A DNA stretch of 64,000 bases from Alicyclobacillus tolerans (GTDB lineage: Bacteria; Bacillota; Bacilli; Alicyclobacillales; Alicyclobacillaceae): contig NZ_FRAF01000014.1 of NCBI RefSeq assembly GCF_900142255.1, positions 22,616-86,615 on the forward strand, written 5' to 3'. Shown here piece after piece: positions 9,343-19,104 of the stretch. The position numbers and the translations under genes were made by a program. The notes under the pieces are model-generated. The model made no database searches, was not told where the DNA came from, and saw only the letters and a program-made list of their open reading frames with translations. The first letter of the stretch is position 1; each line of letters starts with the position of its first letter.

Positions 9343-10788
9343 TCAGCGAGCCTCAGCAGAGGAAAGTTTTTGGTTGCGAGCGCCCGCTCTGGTGATGGAA
9401 AAGAGCGCTCCTAGCACGCATACTGCACTAGCCGACCAAAAGACAGTGTGCAATGCGGCAAGGAAATCCATCGGCTGGCTAATTTGCGCACCAACAGGCA
9501 CGATTTTCCCAGTCATTTGGTGTAGTCGCCAACTGAGCAGTGAAACAGAAAGCGTGATGCCAAGAATCATACCAATATTGCGGACCAGTGCGTTCAGTCC
9601 ACCTGCCGTTCCTAAACGTTCTCTCGGAACAGCTCCCATGACGCTTGAATTATTGGGAGATTGGAACATCCCTTGACCCAAGCCGAACATTGCTAACAAG
9701 AGAGCGACTGATATGGCTCGTTCATACAAGCCAAGCGTATTCAACAAGGCAAAACCCAACGCATTGACACAAAGTCCTCCTGTGGTTAAAAAGAGTGGGC
9801 CGATCCGGTCAGAAAGCCAACCAGAAAATGGCGCGACCAAAGCCATCGTCAACGGATACGCTGCCATAGTGTAGCCTGTTACACGCGTATCCAAATGAAG
9901 CACACCTTCCAGATAAAAAGGCATTAACACATTTGTACAAAACAAAGAGACAAAGGAAAGTAACGCAGCAATACTTCCTGCCCGAAACGCATTGATTTTA
10001 TAGAGTCGCAAATCGACAACTGGCTGGCTAGCACGCAATTGCCGCCATACAAATAGCACCCAGGCCACAATAGATATAAAAAATCCAAGCAGCGTCAACT
10101 CACTACCCCAGCCCCATGTGTCAGCATTGGAGACCGTGTAAAGCAGTGAAATAATTGCAATCATAAAGAGCATAGAACCTGCCCAATCAAAATAGTTCGT
10201 TTCCAGTTGACGTTTGGTTTGTCTGCGAAATGTCTGTGTCCCCACGAGAAAACCAAGGACTCCAATGGGTACATTAATCCAAAAAATAGAAGACCATCCA
10301 AAAGCATCAATTAAAATACCACCAAGAGCTGGACCGGTCAATGAACCAACAGAAACCATAGCCCCTGTCACCCCCAGCGCTCTTCCCCGCTCACTGCCTG
10401 GAAAAGTAGCGGAGACAATCGCTTGGCTGTTAGCCATGAGAAGCGAAGCTCCAAAGGCCTGAAGTATGCGTGACAATATGAGCCAAACATAGGAGCCAGA
10501 TAACGCACAAAGAGCTGAACCCATGGCAAACACTAGAAAACCGAAATTGTACAGTCTGCCTCGGCCAAACATATCTGCCAATTTGCCAACAATGGGCAAC
10601 CATGCGCAAATCGTCAACAGATACGCTGTGACAACCCACTGAATCTCCTGCAAGTGCACATGCAAAGCATGTGACATGGTAGGCAAAGCTACATTGGCTA
10701 TACTCCCATCAAGAGTTGCCATAAATGTTCCTACACACACATTTGCTAGAATAAACCATTTATTTTTCCATATCGATGTTTCATTCAA
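9343..10788 (-). CDS. MFS multidrug efflux transporter, DHA2 (EmrB/QacA) type
   Basis: Major facilitator protein with about 14 hydrophobic helices, as in the DHA2 drug:proton antiporters. Motif D1 in helix 1 is [15 protein letters not shown], motif A is [13 protein letters not shown], and helix 5 has the antiporter motif C pattern [10 protein letters not shown]. The start is uncertain. An in-frame ATG lies at 10857 without a ribosome binding site and deep inside msrA; the TTG at 10788 has GGGGAGG 11 nt upstream and overlaps msrA by only 8 bp, so I used it. The overlap implies translational coupling to msrA. Confidence 0.88.
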   Translation of the reverse strand: MNETSIWKNKWFILANVCVGTFMATLDGSIANVALPTMSHALHVHLQEIQWVVTAYLLTICAWLPIVGKLADMFGRGRLYNFGFLVFAMGSALCALSGSYVWLILSRILQAFGASLLMANSQAIVSATFPGSERGRALGVTGAMVSVGSLTGPALGGILIDAFGWSSIFWINVPIGVLGFLVGTQTFRRQTKRQLETNYFDWAGSMLFMIAIISLLYTVSNADTWGWGSELTLLGFFISIVAWVLFVWRQLRASQPVVDLRLYKINAFRAGSIAALLSFVSLFCTNVLMPFYLEGVLHLDTRVTGYTMAAYPLTMALVAPFSGWLSDRIGPLFLTTGGLCVNALGFALLNTLGLYERAISVALLLAMFGLGQGMFQSPNNSSVMGAVPRERLGTAGGLNALVRNIGMILGITLSVSLLSWRLHQMTGKIVPVGAQISQPMDFLAALHTVFWSASAVCVLGALFSITRAGARNQKLSSAEAR

Positions 10789-11323
10789 CTGACTTTGAAC
10801 CTCCCCAATGGCGTTCTGTAAAATCTGCGCGTCCAGAAGCTCGGTGGTACCGCTCATAATGCAAAGGTTGTTTCTGATAATAGTTCTGATGGTAATCCTC
10901 AGCTAAATAAAATGGCTTAGCCGGAAGTATAGGAGTAACAATAGGTTTGTCAAAGCGACCACTTGCAGCCAATTCGTTTTTGGACTGTATCGCTTCCTGA
11001 CGTTGCTCTTCTGTGAAATAGAAAATCGCCGTCTGATAGGAAGAACCGCGATCGTAAAACTGCCCCCCCGCATCAGTAGGATCAATTTGTCTCCAAAAAA
11101 TATTCAGCAATTCTTGATAAGATATTTTTTCCGGGTCATACGTGATACGGACAGCTTCCACATGTCCTGTCATTTCACTACAAACTTGTTCATAAGTGGG
11201 ATTGGGTACGTCACCACCCGTGTACCCTGATTCAACTCGCAGTACCCCTGGCCATGTATCAAACGGCTTTACCATACACCAGAAACATCCACCCGCAAAA
11301 ATAGCGATTTCTTGTCGATTCAT
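10781..11323 (-). CDS. msrA: Peptide-methionine (S)-S-oxide reductase
   Basis: MsrA repairs methionine-S-sulfoxide in proteins with thioredoxin as reductant. The catalytic motif GGCFWC gives Cys13 and Cys16 close to the N-terminus, followed by the conserved ESGYTGG and the YHQNYY segment. Length (180) is normal. Cys16 in the GCFWC motif is shared by a subgroup that can use it as recycling cysteine. The ATG follows GGGGAGG with a good spacing. The matching R-specific enzyme (msrB) is a separate gene at 21.8 kb. The overlapping downstream gene is an MFS exporter. Confidence 0.95.
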   Translation of the reverse strand: MNRQEIAIFAGGCFWCMVKPFDTWPGVLRVESGYTGGDVPNPTYEQVCSEMTGHVEAVRITYDPEKISYQELLNIFWRQIDPTDAGGQFYDRGSSYQTAIFYFTEEQRQEAIQSKNELAASGRFDKPIVTPILPAKPFYLAEDYHQNYYQKQPLHYERYHRASGRADFTERHWGGSKSVE

Positions 11324-11470
11324 TTGGATGACCTCCCCATCAATGTTCTATACAATAGATCTCTATAGAAAGCCCAGTTCCTTATTTTACACTAGTTTAT
11401 ATTTTATCACTTTTCCTTATAGCCCAAATTCCATGTCTTTCGATATACTGACTCTTGGAGGTGGGATGAA

Positions 11471-13252
11471 ATGTCGGATATGTCCATGATGCGTTGGGAT
11501 TTGCAAAGCGTATTTCCTGGAGACAGCAACTCTCCAGAAATTACACATTTCATGGAAGAAACACGGAAACAGTTGCAATTTCTTGAAGAGGGAATGAAAA
11601 CGGATTCTTTGCTGCACGTCATCCAAAAACTTCAGAATTGTGGCGCACGCTTACATGAAGTCGGGTCTTACCTTTCCTGCTTGGTATCAGCAGATGTTAA
11701 GGACGAAAAAGCCAAACAGCTGCAAACACGTCTCTACGAATTAGATGCCCTTTATCAAAAGCTGCTGATTCAATTGGATGCGCATCTTTTGCGTTTGGAT
11801 GCCACACAATTAGAAACTATTCTCAAAGCTCCTGAGATGGATGAATTCCGGTTCTGGCTTAACGAACGCGCGCGCAGGGCTAAAGACAAATTACCAGCCG
11901 AAATGGAAGATTTGGCAGTGCAACTTGGTATCGACGGTTACCGTTCCTGGGGGGATTTATACAATATTTTAGTTGGACGTATGTCTATAACATTACATAA
12001 AGACGGAAAAACGGAACAACTATCCATGGGTCAGGCGTTTAATCGCATGTCTTCACAAAATCGCCAAGAACGGGAAACTATTTTCCAAATTTGGGAAGAT
12101 ACTTGGGCTAAAGAAGCCGATTTGCTTCAGCCTACTTTGAATCATATAGCAGGTTATCGTCTAGCACTCTACCGTGCCAGAGGTTGGTCTTCGCCGCTTT
12201 CTGAACCGCTGCTTATCAATCGAATGAGTCAGGAAACCTTGGAAGCCATGTGGGATACCGTTGAGCGAAATAAACCTCTACTACTGGAATATTTAAAAGA
12301 AAAAGCACGGCTTCTTGGCGTAGATGCACCTTCTTGGTGTGACGTGGATGCAGCGCTTGGTCAAATGGAACAACGCTTTTCTTACCAAGAAGCCAGGGAT
12401 TTAATCGTCGAGCAATTCAGCCGTTTCAATCCTGAAATGGGGAAATTCGCTTCCCAATGTTTTGAAAAACGTTGGATTGAAGCCGAGGATAGACCCGGCA
12501 AGCGTCCAGGTGGTTTTTGTACCAGCTTCCCCATCAGTCAAGAGACGCGCATTTTCATGACCTTTTCTGGATCGGCGGGAAACGTCTCTACGCTAGCGCA
12601 TGAACTCGGTCATGCCTTTCATCAGCACGTTATGCGTGGACTTCCGTATTACCAAACTCGCTATGCTATGAATGTTGCTGAGACAGCCTCTACATTTGCA
12701 GAAGCGATTGTCTCTGATGCCACTATGCAAGAAGCAAGTGACCCGAAACAACGCTTAATTCTTCTAGCAGATAAGGTCGATCGCGGTGTTGTTATGTTCA
12801 TGAACATACACGCGCGATTCTTGTTTGAAACACGTTTTTATGAAGAGCGAAAGCGCGGCATGCTTGGTGTCCAGGATTTGAACGAATTGATGACTCAAGC
12901 GCAAAAAGACGCTTTCCATAACGCTTTATCTAGTTACCATCCACATTTTTGGGCATCCAAATTACATTTTTATATTACGGGAACACCGTTCTACAATTTC
13001 CCTTACACTTTTGGTTACCTCTTTAGCACAGGTATTTATGCGCGAGCGAAAGCCGAAGGTCTTTCCTTTGGCAATAAATATGTGACCCTGCTTCGAGATA
13101 CAGGTCGTATGAATGTAGAGAATTTAGCAAAACAGCATCTGGGCGTCGATTTGACCCAAAGCGACTTTTGGCAAGAAGCCGCAAACGCAGTAATGGCTGA
13201 TGTGAAAACATTTCTTCAAGAATCTTCAGCCTTCTCACCAAGTGACTTGTGA
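11471..13252 (+). CDS. M3-family oligoendopeptidase (PepF-like)
   Basis: Zinc metallopeptidase of family M3, 593 residues. The thermolysin-type zinc site is H377-E-L-G-H381 in STLAHELGHAFHQHVM, with the third ligand Glu expected in the downstream NVAETASTFAEA helix. PepF-like enzymes degrade intracellular peptides of about 7-17 residues. There is no signal peptide, so it should be cytosolic. The ATG is preceded by TTGGAGGTGG. The gene is divergent from msrA, and its last 37 bp overlap the convergent GIY-YIG gene. No terminator is visible at its end. Confidence 0.93.
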   Translation: MSDMSMMRWDLQSVFPGDSNSPEITHFMEETRKQLQFLEEGMKTDSLLHVIQKLQNCGARLHEVGSYLSCLVSADVKDEKAKQLQTRLYELDALYQKLLIQLDAHLLRLDATQLETILKAPEMDEFRFWLNERARRAKDKLPAEMEDLAVQLGIDGYRSWGDLYNILVGRMSITLHKDGKTEQLSMGQAFNRMSSQNRQERETIFQIWEDTWAKEADLLQPTLNHIAGYRLALYRARGWSSPLSEPLLINRMSQETLEAMWDTVERNKPLLLEYLKEKARLLGVDAPSWCDVDAALGQMEQRFSYQEARDLIVEQFSRFNPEMGKFASQCFEKRWIEAEDRPGKRPGGFCTSFPISQETRIFMTFSGSAGNVSTLAHELGHAFHQHVMRGLPYYQTRYAMNVAETASTFAEAIVSDATMQEASDPKQRLILLADKVDRGVVMFMNIHARFLFETRFYEERKRGMLGVQDLNELMTQAQKDAFHNALSSYHPHFWASKLHFYITGTPFYNFPYTFGYLFSTGIYARAKAEGLSFGNKYVTLLRDTGRMNVENLAKQHLGVDLTQSDFWQEAANAVMADVKTFLQESSAFSPSDL

Positions 13253-13503
13253 TACTGAAGCCAAGCTTCTGCCATAGCGGCTTTTTCAGCATGTGATAAG
13301 CGTTTGAGCGCATATTCCCGCGACAAAGCCGCCGACTTGTGTAAAATCGGTTCACTATACACCAAGTGCACAGGTCGACGGCTACGCGTATATTTGGCTC
13401 CTTTGGCACTTGAATTGTGAGCTTTTACTCGTTGCATCAGATGGGTTGTCACACCAGTATAATACGAACCATCATTACACTTCACCATATAAACAAAATA
13501 CAC
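13216..13503 (-). CDS. GIY-YIG nuclease domain protein (UPF0213/YazA-like)
   Basis: A 95-residue single-domain protein with the GIY-YIG fold. It has FVYMVKCNDGSYYTGVT in place of the GIY and YIG strands, a conserved Arg/His helix (LMQRVKAHN), and the YTRSRRPVHLVY strand. Stand-alone proteins of this type are widespread in Bacillota (YazA); their role is not well defined. The start is a GTG with only a weak ribosome binding site (GCGAGGG, 12 nt away). The 3' end overlaps the M3 peptidase gene in antisense orientation. Confidence 0.85.
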   Translation of the reverse strand: MYFVYMVKCNDGSYYTGVTTHLMQRVKAHNSSAKGAKYTRSRRPVHLVYSEPILHKSAALSREYALKRLSHAEKAAMAEAWLQYHKSLGEKAEDS

Positions 13504-13544
13504 TTTTGCTAAGGCCCTCGCTTTGCAAACTCAAGTTAGGAAAC

Positions 13545-15242
13545 TTATGAAGATGGTAAGCCATTTGGCGATTCTTGTCCCCGCCACGCCGCAACGTACG
13601 ATTCCAGAGCTTGATGAAGATATTTACCGATGTCTGAGTAAGCCTCATCATTCAGATTGGCAAGAGAAACACGTATCGACCATTTGGGTCCGGCAAAGCC
13701 TCCACCGTTGAGTAAAACGATAGCGGATTGCTCAGCAAGACGAAAGAGTATATCCACAGGTTCATAATGGGCAGCAAGGAATTCAAAAAAAGCGTCTCCA
13801 TAGTGATGCTTTGCCCATACTTCCAGATCGAACTCTGTATAGTAATCCGCACAGTACGCTAAATTCGGTTGCGGCAATCCTAAACCTTCGTAAAGAAGCG
13901 CCATTCGATGTCGACAGATATCACGTGTCTGCTGTTTATAACGCTGCCCATCTTCCGTTAGCGCAAACCACGTAAACATAGCCATTTGTATCTGCTGAGG
14001 CGTGGATAATCCAGCCGTATGGTTGAGGGCAACTTCACGACTGTCAGCTACCAGCCGTTCCATAACACTTAATTTTTCCGGATGTTGAGTCAACGAACGA
14101 TAACGATTGGCAAGTTCTTCTTGAATCTGATCCGGTAAATCACCCAATTTATCATTCAAAACGTGATCGGGATGAATGGCAATAACTCCAAGACGCCATC
14201 CGGTGACACCAAAATATTTGGAAAGCGAATACACTCCAATCGTATTGCGGGGCAACTTGGCAAGCAATGAACAATACTCGTCGACAAACGTAGCGTAGAC
14301 ATCGTCACTGATAATGATCAATTCTCGGTTGTGCTGATGAATGATTTGGGCAATTTCATCTATGCATTGCGGACTCATAGCAACAGATGGCGGATTGCTT
14401 GGATTGACGAGAAAAAGCGCTTTGACAGAAGGGTCTTTGAGTTTATCTAATTCCTCTTTTGGATATTGCCAAGTATGTTCTCCACGATTATCAATCCCAC
14501 TGGCATAAAGATTGATTACATGAAAGTTGTATTTATGCAATTCTGGAATTTCCACATAAGGCGGGAAAATCGGAACTGCAATAGCAATCTTATCGCCGCG
14601 ATTCAACAAATGATTCTCCAAAAGTGTATTAAACAGGTAACACATGGCAGCTGTTGCACCTTCGACAGCAAATAGTTCAAAGTTGCTGGAGGGGAACTGA
14701 TTCTGACAAATTTCCCGAATCAGAAAGTCATGGACAACTTTTTCCGTATACGTCAGCATCCGATCAGGCTCGGGATAGTTATCGCCAATGATGCCATCAA
14801 CAAGTTCAAATACCCAGTCATCCGGTGGAAAACCACGTGAATTGCCGTACTCAACAAACGAACGCAACCATTTGGAAGTTTCATCCGTCTCATGATTATT
14901 TAAAAATATATGCATGCGTTCAGCAATTCCTTGTTTCGATGGCTTACCCGCCAAATGTCCTGCACTCCAAACACGCTTGCTTTCTTCTAGAGCAAAGTTG
15001 CCAAGCATGAAGAACATCTCACGAGGTGTGGCTGCAATCCAATTAGGATTTCCACGACCAGCATTGAGCAAAGTCGCCGCGCCCTGTTTGCTTTTCTCAG
15101 AAGCAAGACGAATCAACTCATTCTTAAATTCAAATGGACTAATGGCTTCAAAGGAACGTTCCATTTTGCGGCGATCATCTAAACTCAGATGTTGCCGCAA
15201 ATGATTCTCTAATTTAACTTGTCCTGGCCCTTGAGCGTTCAA
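13545..15242 (-). CDS. aspD: Bifunctional aspartate aminotransferase / aspartate 4-decarboxylase
   Basis: Fold-type I PLP enzyme of 565 residues. The N-terminal extension (KMERSFEAISPFEFKNELI, NAGRGNPNW) is characteristic of L-aspartate beta-decarboxylases, which convert aspartate to alanine and CO2 and also transaminate. The PLP lysine is in SLSKYFGVTGWRLG. The central VNPSNPPSVAMS and ISDDVYATFVDE segments bind substrate and cofactor. In other bacteria it works with an aspartate:alanine antiporter for proton consumption and acid tolerance; no such antiporter is adjacent here. The TTG start has GGGAGG at good spacing. The 5' leader contains a GC-rich stem-loop. Confidence 0.92.
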   Translation of the reverse strand: MNAQGPGQVKLENHLRQHLSLDDRRKMERSFEAISPFEFKNELIRLASEKSKQGAATLLNAGRGNPNWIAATPREMFFMLGNFALEESKRVWSAGHLAGKPSKQGIAERMHIFLNNHETDETSKWLRSFVEYGNSRGFPPDDWVFELVDGIIGDNYPEPDRMLTYTEKVVHDFLIREICQNQFPSSNFELFAVEGATAAMCYLFNTLLENHLLNRGDKIAIAVPIFPPYVEIPELHKYNFHVINLYASGIDNRGEHTWQYPKEELDKLKDPSVKALFLVNPSNPPSVAMSPQCIDEIAQIIHQHNRELIIISDDVYATFVDEYCSLLAKLPRNTIGVYSLSKYFGVTGWRLGVIAIHPDHVLNDKLGDLPDQIQEELANRYRSLTQHPEKLSVMERLVADSREVALNHTAGLSTPQQIQMAMFTWFALTEDGQRYKQQTRDICRHRMALLYEGLGLPQPNLAYCADYYTEFDLEVWAKHHYGDAFFEFLAAHYEPVDILFRLAEQSAIVLLNGGGFAGPKWSIRVSLANLNDEAYSDIGKYLHQALESYVAAWRGQESPNGLPSS

Positions 15243-15310
15243 AAACCGATACCTCCCTGCAGATTACCTGCTGCTAGTATCGGCTACAATTTTTACAGGT
15301 ATGTACCATT

Positions 15311-15340
15311 TCCGCGCGACCATCAAGGCTGCCGCGCGGA
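15311..15340. promoter_or_regulatory. GC-rich stem-loop upstream of aspD
   Basis: TCCGCGCG (15311-15318) and CGCGCGGA (15333-15340) are a perfect 8-bp inverted repeat with a 14-nt loop. It lies between the repeat-protein gene of the ECF operon and aspD, both on the minus strand. No U-tract follows on either strand, so it is either a 3' mRNA end stabiliser for the ECF operon or a leader element of aspD. T-box core sequences are absent. Confidence 0.4.
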
Positions 15341-15388
15341 AGCTGCTTTCTCTCATTAAGAATGATACATTTTTCTGACTGCTAAGTA

Positions 15389-16621
15389 TCAGGATAGATG
15401 AGAAATATAGACCGCATCCGCACCAAATGTAGCAGACAAGGCTTGTTTGGCGAGTTGATAATTCCAAGCTTCCCATACAGGATGGCCATCTACTGTTTCC
15501 CATAAGCCGCCATTTTCGGCAACGCTTTGCCAGTAGGGATTCAATTCATTCAGATAAGTACCTGCAGCAGCTACATCCCTCAACTGCATAAAAGGAATCC
15601 AATGATGATTGATCCAAGCACCACCCTTGACTTCAATAGAGTCCCAGTAATGATTCAATGAAGTTAAATGAGGTGCGCGTAGACGTTGGAACACAGATTC
15701 ACCCGTTACACTGGCAGCCAAGCCAAAAATGGCATCACGCGTAGAATAGCCATTGACTCCTGAATATTCGCCACTGCTCATATAACGAAAACCACCAGAT
15801 TTTACATCGTAAAGTGACATTAAGTTATCTAAGGGTGAATGACCATTTACCGTCCATGCTGTAGGACGAATGCCTACGCTGGCAAGAGCATCCATAACCG
15901 TTCCATCAGAGTCTGCATCTGTAGATTGGGAACTGCTTTGATAGAGAAAACCACCATTCGACTGCTGAAGTGAACGCTCGTATTGCAACGCCTTCGCTAT
16001 AGCTGGAGATTTTGCTGTCAGTCCCAGAGAACTAAGCGCAGCAATCACATAAGCTGTATCGTTGGAATCGCTCGCTACTCCTGTTGCATAGCCGAAACCA
16101 CCATCTTTATTTTGCTGTGCGAGCAACCACGTCTCAGCAAGTTTAGGATTCCATTCGGTATTCCCAGCGTCCTCAAGTGCGATGATGGCCAGCGCCTGAT
16201 TCGTCACACTGCCTGTGACAGTGCCTTTATTGTCATCCGCAAAATAACCTGCATTTTTACCGCTTAAGATTTGTCGGCTAGCCAATACATGCACCAAATT
16301 GACATGATGCACCTGATGCGGATCACGATGAGTAGCAAGCATGCTCAAAATCACTTTAACAAGCGTTCCTGTACTAGCAGACGCAGACAGGTCTTTGGCC
16401 GGCCATGTAGGTGAAGCAACCATATGTCCTGCTGCAAAATCAGCAATTTTGGTCCAATTCACCAAGCTGTTTGCTTGAGTCGAGTTCATGTAAGCAACAG
16501 CCGACGCCTCAGCTTCTGCTACAGTTGGTTGAGTATTGTTGTTGGCTGCATACACTGTCATGGGCGCGACTAAGAGACTAGCGGCTAAGAATCCTGTGCC
16601 AAAACGAAGAATATGTTTCAC
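15389..16621 (-). CDS. Secreted alpha/alpha-barrel (prenyltransferase/squalene-oxidase-like repeat) protein
   Basis: A 410-residue exported protein. The signal peptide ends in VAPMTVYA with cleavage expected before ANNN. The rest consists of repeats with the pattern QNKDGGFGYATG..DSNDTAYVIAAL and QSNGGFLYQSS..DADSDGTVMDAL, the signature of alpha6/alpha6 barrels found in prenyltransferases, squalene cyclases and the N-terminal domain of transcobalamin and intrinsic factor. No cyclase DXDD active-site context is obvious, so a binding role fits better than catalysis. The GTG start follows GAGAGGGG. It is the last gene of the ECF operon, 21 bp after the S component. A role in binding a corrinoid or similar ligand outside the cell is inferred from that context. 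Confidence 0.8.
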   Translation of the reverse strand: MKHILRFGTGFLAASLLVAPMTVYAANNNTQPTVAEAEASAVAYMNSTQANSLVNWTKIADFAAGHMVASPTWPAKDLSASASTGTLVKVILSMLATHRDPHQVHHVNLVHVLASRQILSGKNAGYFADDNKGTVTGSVTNQALAIIALEDAGNTEWNPKLAETWLLAQQNKDGGFGYATGVASDSNDTAYVIAALSSLGLTAKSPAIAKALQYERSLQQSNGGFLYQSSSQSTDADSDGTVMDALASVGIRPTAWTVNGHSPLDNLMSLYDVKSGGFRYMSSGEYSGVNGYSTRDAIFGLAASVTGESVFQRLRAPHLTSLNHYWDSIEVKGGAWINHHWIPFMQLRDVAAAGTYLNELNPYWQSVAENGGLWETVDGHPVWEAWNYQLAKQALSATFGADAVYISHLS

Positions 16622-16642
16622 TTGTAAAACCCCTCTCGTTAT

Positions 16643-17401
16643 TTATTTCATAGATTGCGAAGTTTCTTGCGAGGTTTCCTGGACAGAGCGATTTGAAATC
16701 GTCTTTGCCTCCATGCGCTGTTTGTAGCGTTCCATCAAGCGAAAAACGGGTTTCCCAGCCACAAGCACTAGACCTGCTGTAACCCCTGCATGTGTTGTGT
16801 CGAAAGGAAAAAAACTACTCATACAGGCCAGAAGATAAGTGTGCCAATTCAAGTGCTGTTCGCCTATCACGTATTGAATATCCATAAACCAGCCAAATCC
16901 ATACGCTCCAAGGACGGCAACTGGAATTAATCCCCAGACAGGAAAGCGAATCCAAAATTTGCGAATCAGCCCAGCTAAAAGTCCTATCCCACCCCAAGCA
17001 ACCATCTGCCAGGGTGTCCATATTCCTTCACCCAAGATTAAATTTGAACCGATTGCGGTCAATGCTCCAACTGCAGCGCCGACTGTCGGTCCGAAACTGA
17101 AACCAGACATGAGAATAAGAAACGTAGCTGGCTGAACATCTGGAATCCCCTGCACACTATCTCGTCCTACCGAAGCAATCGCCGCCAATGTAGCGATTAC
17201 GGTCAACAGCCGGGCATCCTGCAGTTTTCTTTGCATGGTCAAAATGCCTGCATAGCCAGCCAAACCGAGTACAGCCAAGGCTATCCAATACCAGGCCCAC
17301 CCATGCAAACTACCATAAATCAACACCACTAAGGCTACTAACAGACTCGCACATATCTGCAGCATTTCAAGACGACGCAGGTTTAACATGGACTCTTGCA
17401 T
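16643..17401 (-). CDS. ECF transporter substrate-binding S component
   Basis: Integral membrane protein of about 252 residues with six or so hydrophobic helices, fitting an energy-coupling-factor S component. The central stretch GIPDVQPATFLILMSGFSFG followed by WTPWQMVAWG is characteristic of a Bacillota S-component family of unassigned or predicted vitamin specificity. It is encoded directly after the fused EcfA gene (overlap 19 bp) and with EcfT in the same operon, so this is a dedicated (group I) ECF transporter. The ATG at 17401 follows GGGGGTGG; an upstream GTG at 17410 is possible. The C-terminal tail is hydrophilic and Ser/Gln-rich. Confidence 0.82.
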   Translation of the reverse strand: MQESMLNLRRLEMLQICASLLVALVVLIYGSLHGWAWYWIALAVLGLAGYAGILTMQRKLQDARLLTVIATLAAIASVGRDSVQGIPDVQPATFLILMSGFSFGPTVGAAVGALTAIGSNLILGEGIWTPWQMVAWGGIGLLAGLIRKFWIRFPVWGLIPVAVLGAYGFGWFMDIQYVIGEQHLNWHTYLLACMSSFFPFDTTHAGVTAGLVLVAGKPVFRLMERYKQRMEAKTISNRSVQETSQETSQSMK

Positions 17402-19104
17402 AGGGTCCACCCCCGGAGTCCGGCATCTTTCCAGGTAAACACCTCGTCATCAACTCCCCGAAAAGCTCGTGCCAGCACCGGAGCATAAAGCATCGCCTGA
17501 CTCATCCAGCGGCGTGGATTATCGACGACGACAGCCTGTCCACTGTCTATAAAGACTACCTCATCTGCCCATTCTGCCACAAGTTCCAAATCGTGCGTTG
17601 CCATACATACTGTACCATCCCATCTAGTTAACTCGTCAAGAAGCCAAATCCTTGTATCTGCATCCAGACCGCGTGTGGGTTCATCGAGCAACAACAAACG
17701 TGGTTTCAGCAATAAAGTCAAGCTGATCGACAGGCGCAATTGCTCTCCACCTGATAAATCTTGCGGGGATCGATGACGTTCTGCAAGCAAATGGACTTGC
17801 TTAAGCATTTGAACAAGCCGTTCTTCCGTCAAAGGTTGATTGAATCGGCGAAAGACTCGGCGAAATTCTTCCTCAACACTCTCTTCAAACAGCCATTGAG
17901 CTGGATTCTGAGGCAAATAGGCAATGTCTTTTAGTATCATTCGCTTTCCCTTGCGCATATGGGTTGCCAACAAACTTCCCTTTGCTTTTCCGGAATGCAC
18001 AAACAACATGCCTGCAAGAAGTCGCAGTATACTGGATTTGCCCGATCCGTTTGGACCTATTAAACAAATTTTGCTCTGCTCCTTGAGGGAAAGCGACAAC
18101 TCCTGCAATACTAATTTTTCCGCTAGAGGATAATAGGCGTTGACATTTTGCAACTCGACCAACCCTTGAACCGGATCGACTTTCGCCGTCCCTTGCTTGC
18201 TGAAATCAATGCACCGTTTGTCAATCTGCTTATCTTCCGAACTGATTTTCGCTGAATCTCCAGCGGTTTTCTGCCTCATCCCATGGAGCAATTTCTGACG
18301 CATGTCCTGAACAGAAAGAGGCGCTTCTAATGGTGATGTTTCTGAACAAAGCGGGTATTGCGCCGTGATCGGCAAAAAAATGGGATTGTGCTGTCGCCAC
18401 CATGCCACGGCCTCACAAGCAGCTCCATGCCAAACCATGGAACCCTGTTCAAGAATAACAACCTGACCAGCATAAGGATAGATGGACTGACTCTGATGCT
18501 CGGTCATCACCACAGTCATTCCCCATTCTAACTGGAACTGATGAATCATCTGCAAAATACTCTGAGCAGCAGCAGGATCGACCTGGGATGTAGGTTCATC
18601 GAGCAACAAAATTTTAGGATGATGGGCGATGGCAGCGGCCAACGCGACCCGCTGGCGCATACCTCCGGATAATTCAGCAAGCGGTTTGTCGCGCAAGTGT
18701 AAAATACCCATCATTTCCAATACTTCAGTGACCCGCCAGTGCATTTGAGATGGATGAAATCCTAAATTTTCCATCGTGAATGCAACTTCCTGGGCAACGT
18801 GCTGATAGACAGATTGAGCTTCTGGTTGTTGATGTACATAACCAACCAAGCGTGTATGTTCAATTGGGTCGATGCCGATGAGGGAATGGCCAAAGAAAGA
18901 CACCGTTCCTACAACCTCCCCACCATAAAAACGAGGCAGGGCACCACTGAGTATTTTGAGAAAGGTTGATTTTCCACTGCCATTCTTTCCTTGTATGTAA
19001 ACCCACTCTCCCGCCTCCACTTGCCAGTTCTCTATAGAGAGAGCAGGTTGTAGTTGATTGGGGTAAGTATAAAGCAGTTGACCAATATCGATTGCGAAGC
19101 TCAA
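17383..19104 (-). CDS. Fused ECF transporter ATP-binding protein (two ATPase domains)
   Basis: A 573-residue protein with two complete ABC ATPase domains in tandem, equivalent to EcfA1 plus EcfA2 in one chain. Domain 1 has Walker A GKNGSGKST (residues 39-47), signature LSGGMRQR and Walker B ILLLDEPTSQVD. Domain 2 has GPNGSGKSS, signature LSGGEQLR and Walker B LLLLDEPTRGLD. A hydrophilic linker (about residues 270-310) joins them. The TTG start overlaps the EcfT stop (TTGA), with GAGGGG 9 nt upstream, implying translational coupling. Confidence 0.92.
   Translation of the reverse strand: MSFAIDIGQLLYTYPNQLQPALSIENWQVEAGEWVYIQGKNGSGKSTFLKILSGALPRFYGGEVVGTVSFFGHSLIGIDPIEHTRLVGYVHQQPEAQSVYQHVAQEVAFTMENLGFHPSQMHWRVTEVLEMMGILHLRDKPLAELSGGMRQRVALAAAIAHHPKILLLDEPTSQVDPAAAQSILQMIHQFQLEWGMTVVMTEHQSQSIYPYAGQVVILEQGSMVWHGAACEAVAWWRQHNPIFLPITAQYPLCSETSPLEAPLSVQDMRQKLLHGMRQKTAGDSAKISSEDKQIDKRCIDFSKQGTAKVDPVQGLVELQNVNAYYPLAEKLVLQELSLSLKEQSKICLIGPNGSGKSSILRLLAGMLFVHSGKAKGSLLATHMRKGKRMILKDIAYLPQNPAQWLFEESVEEEFRRVFRRFNQPLTEERLVQMLKQVHLLAERHRSPQDLSGGEQLRLSISLTLLLKPRLLLLDEPTRGLDADTRIWLLDELTRWDGTVCMATHDLELVAEWADEVVFIDSGQAVVVDNPRRWMSQAMLYAPVLARAFRGVDDEVFTWKDAGLRGWTLCKSPC

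Noticed and set aside
9343..10857. Longer start of the MFS transporter at 10857
   Set aside because: It would extend 77 bp into msrA with no ribosome binding site. The TTG at 10788 with GGGGAGG upstream gives a normal N-terminus.
15301..15388. Possible T-box before aspD
   Set aside because: The GC-rich stem has a GGTCGCGCGGAA segment vaguely like a T-box core, but the conserved GGTGGNACCGCG sequence, specifier loop and terminator are absent.
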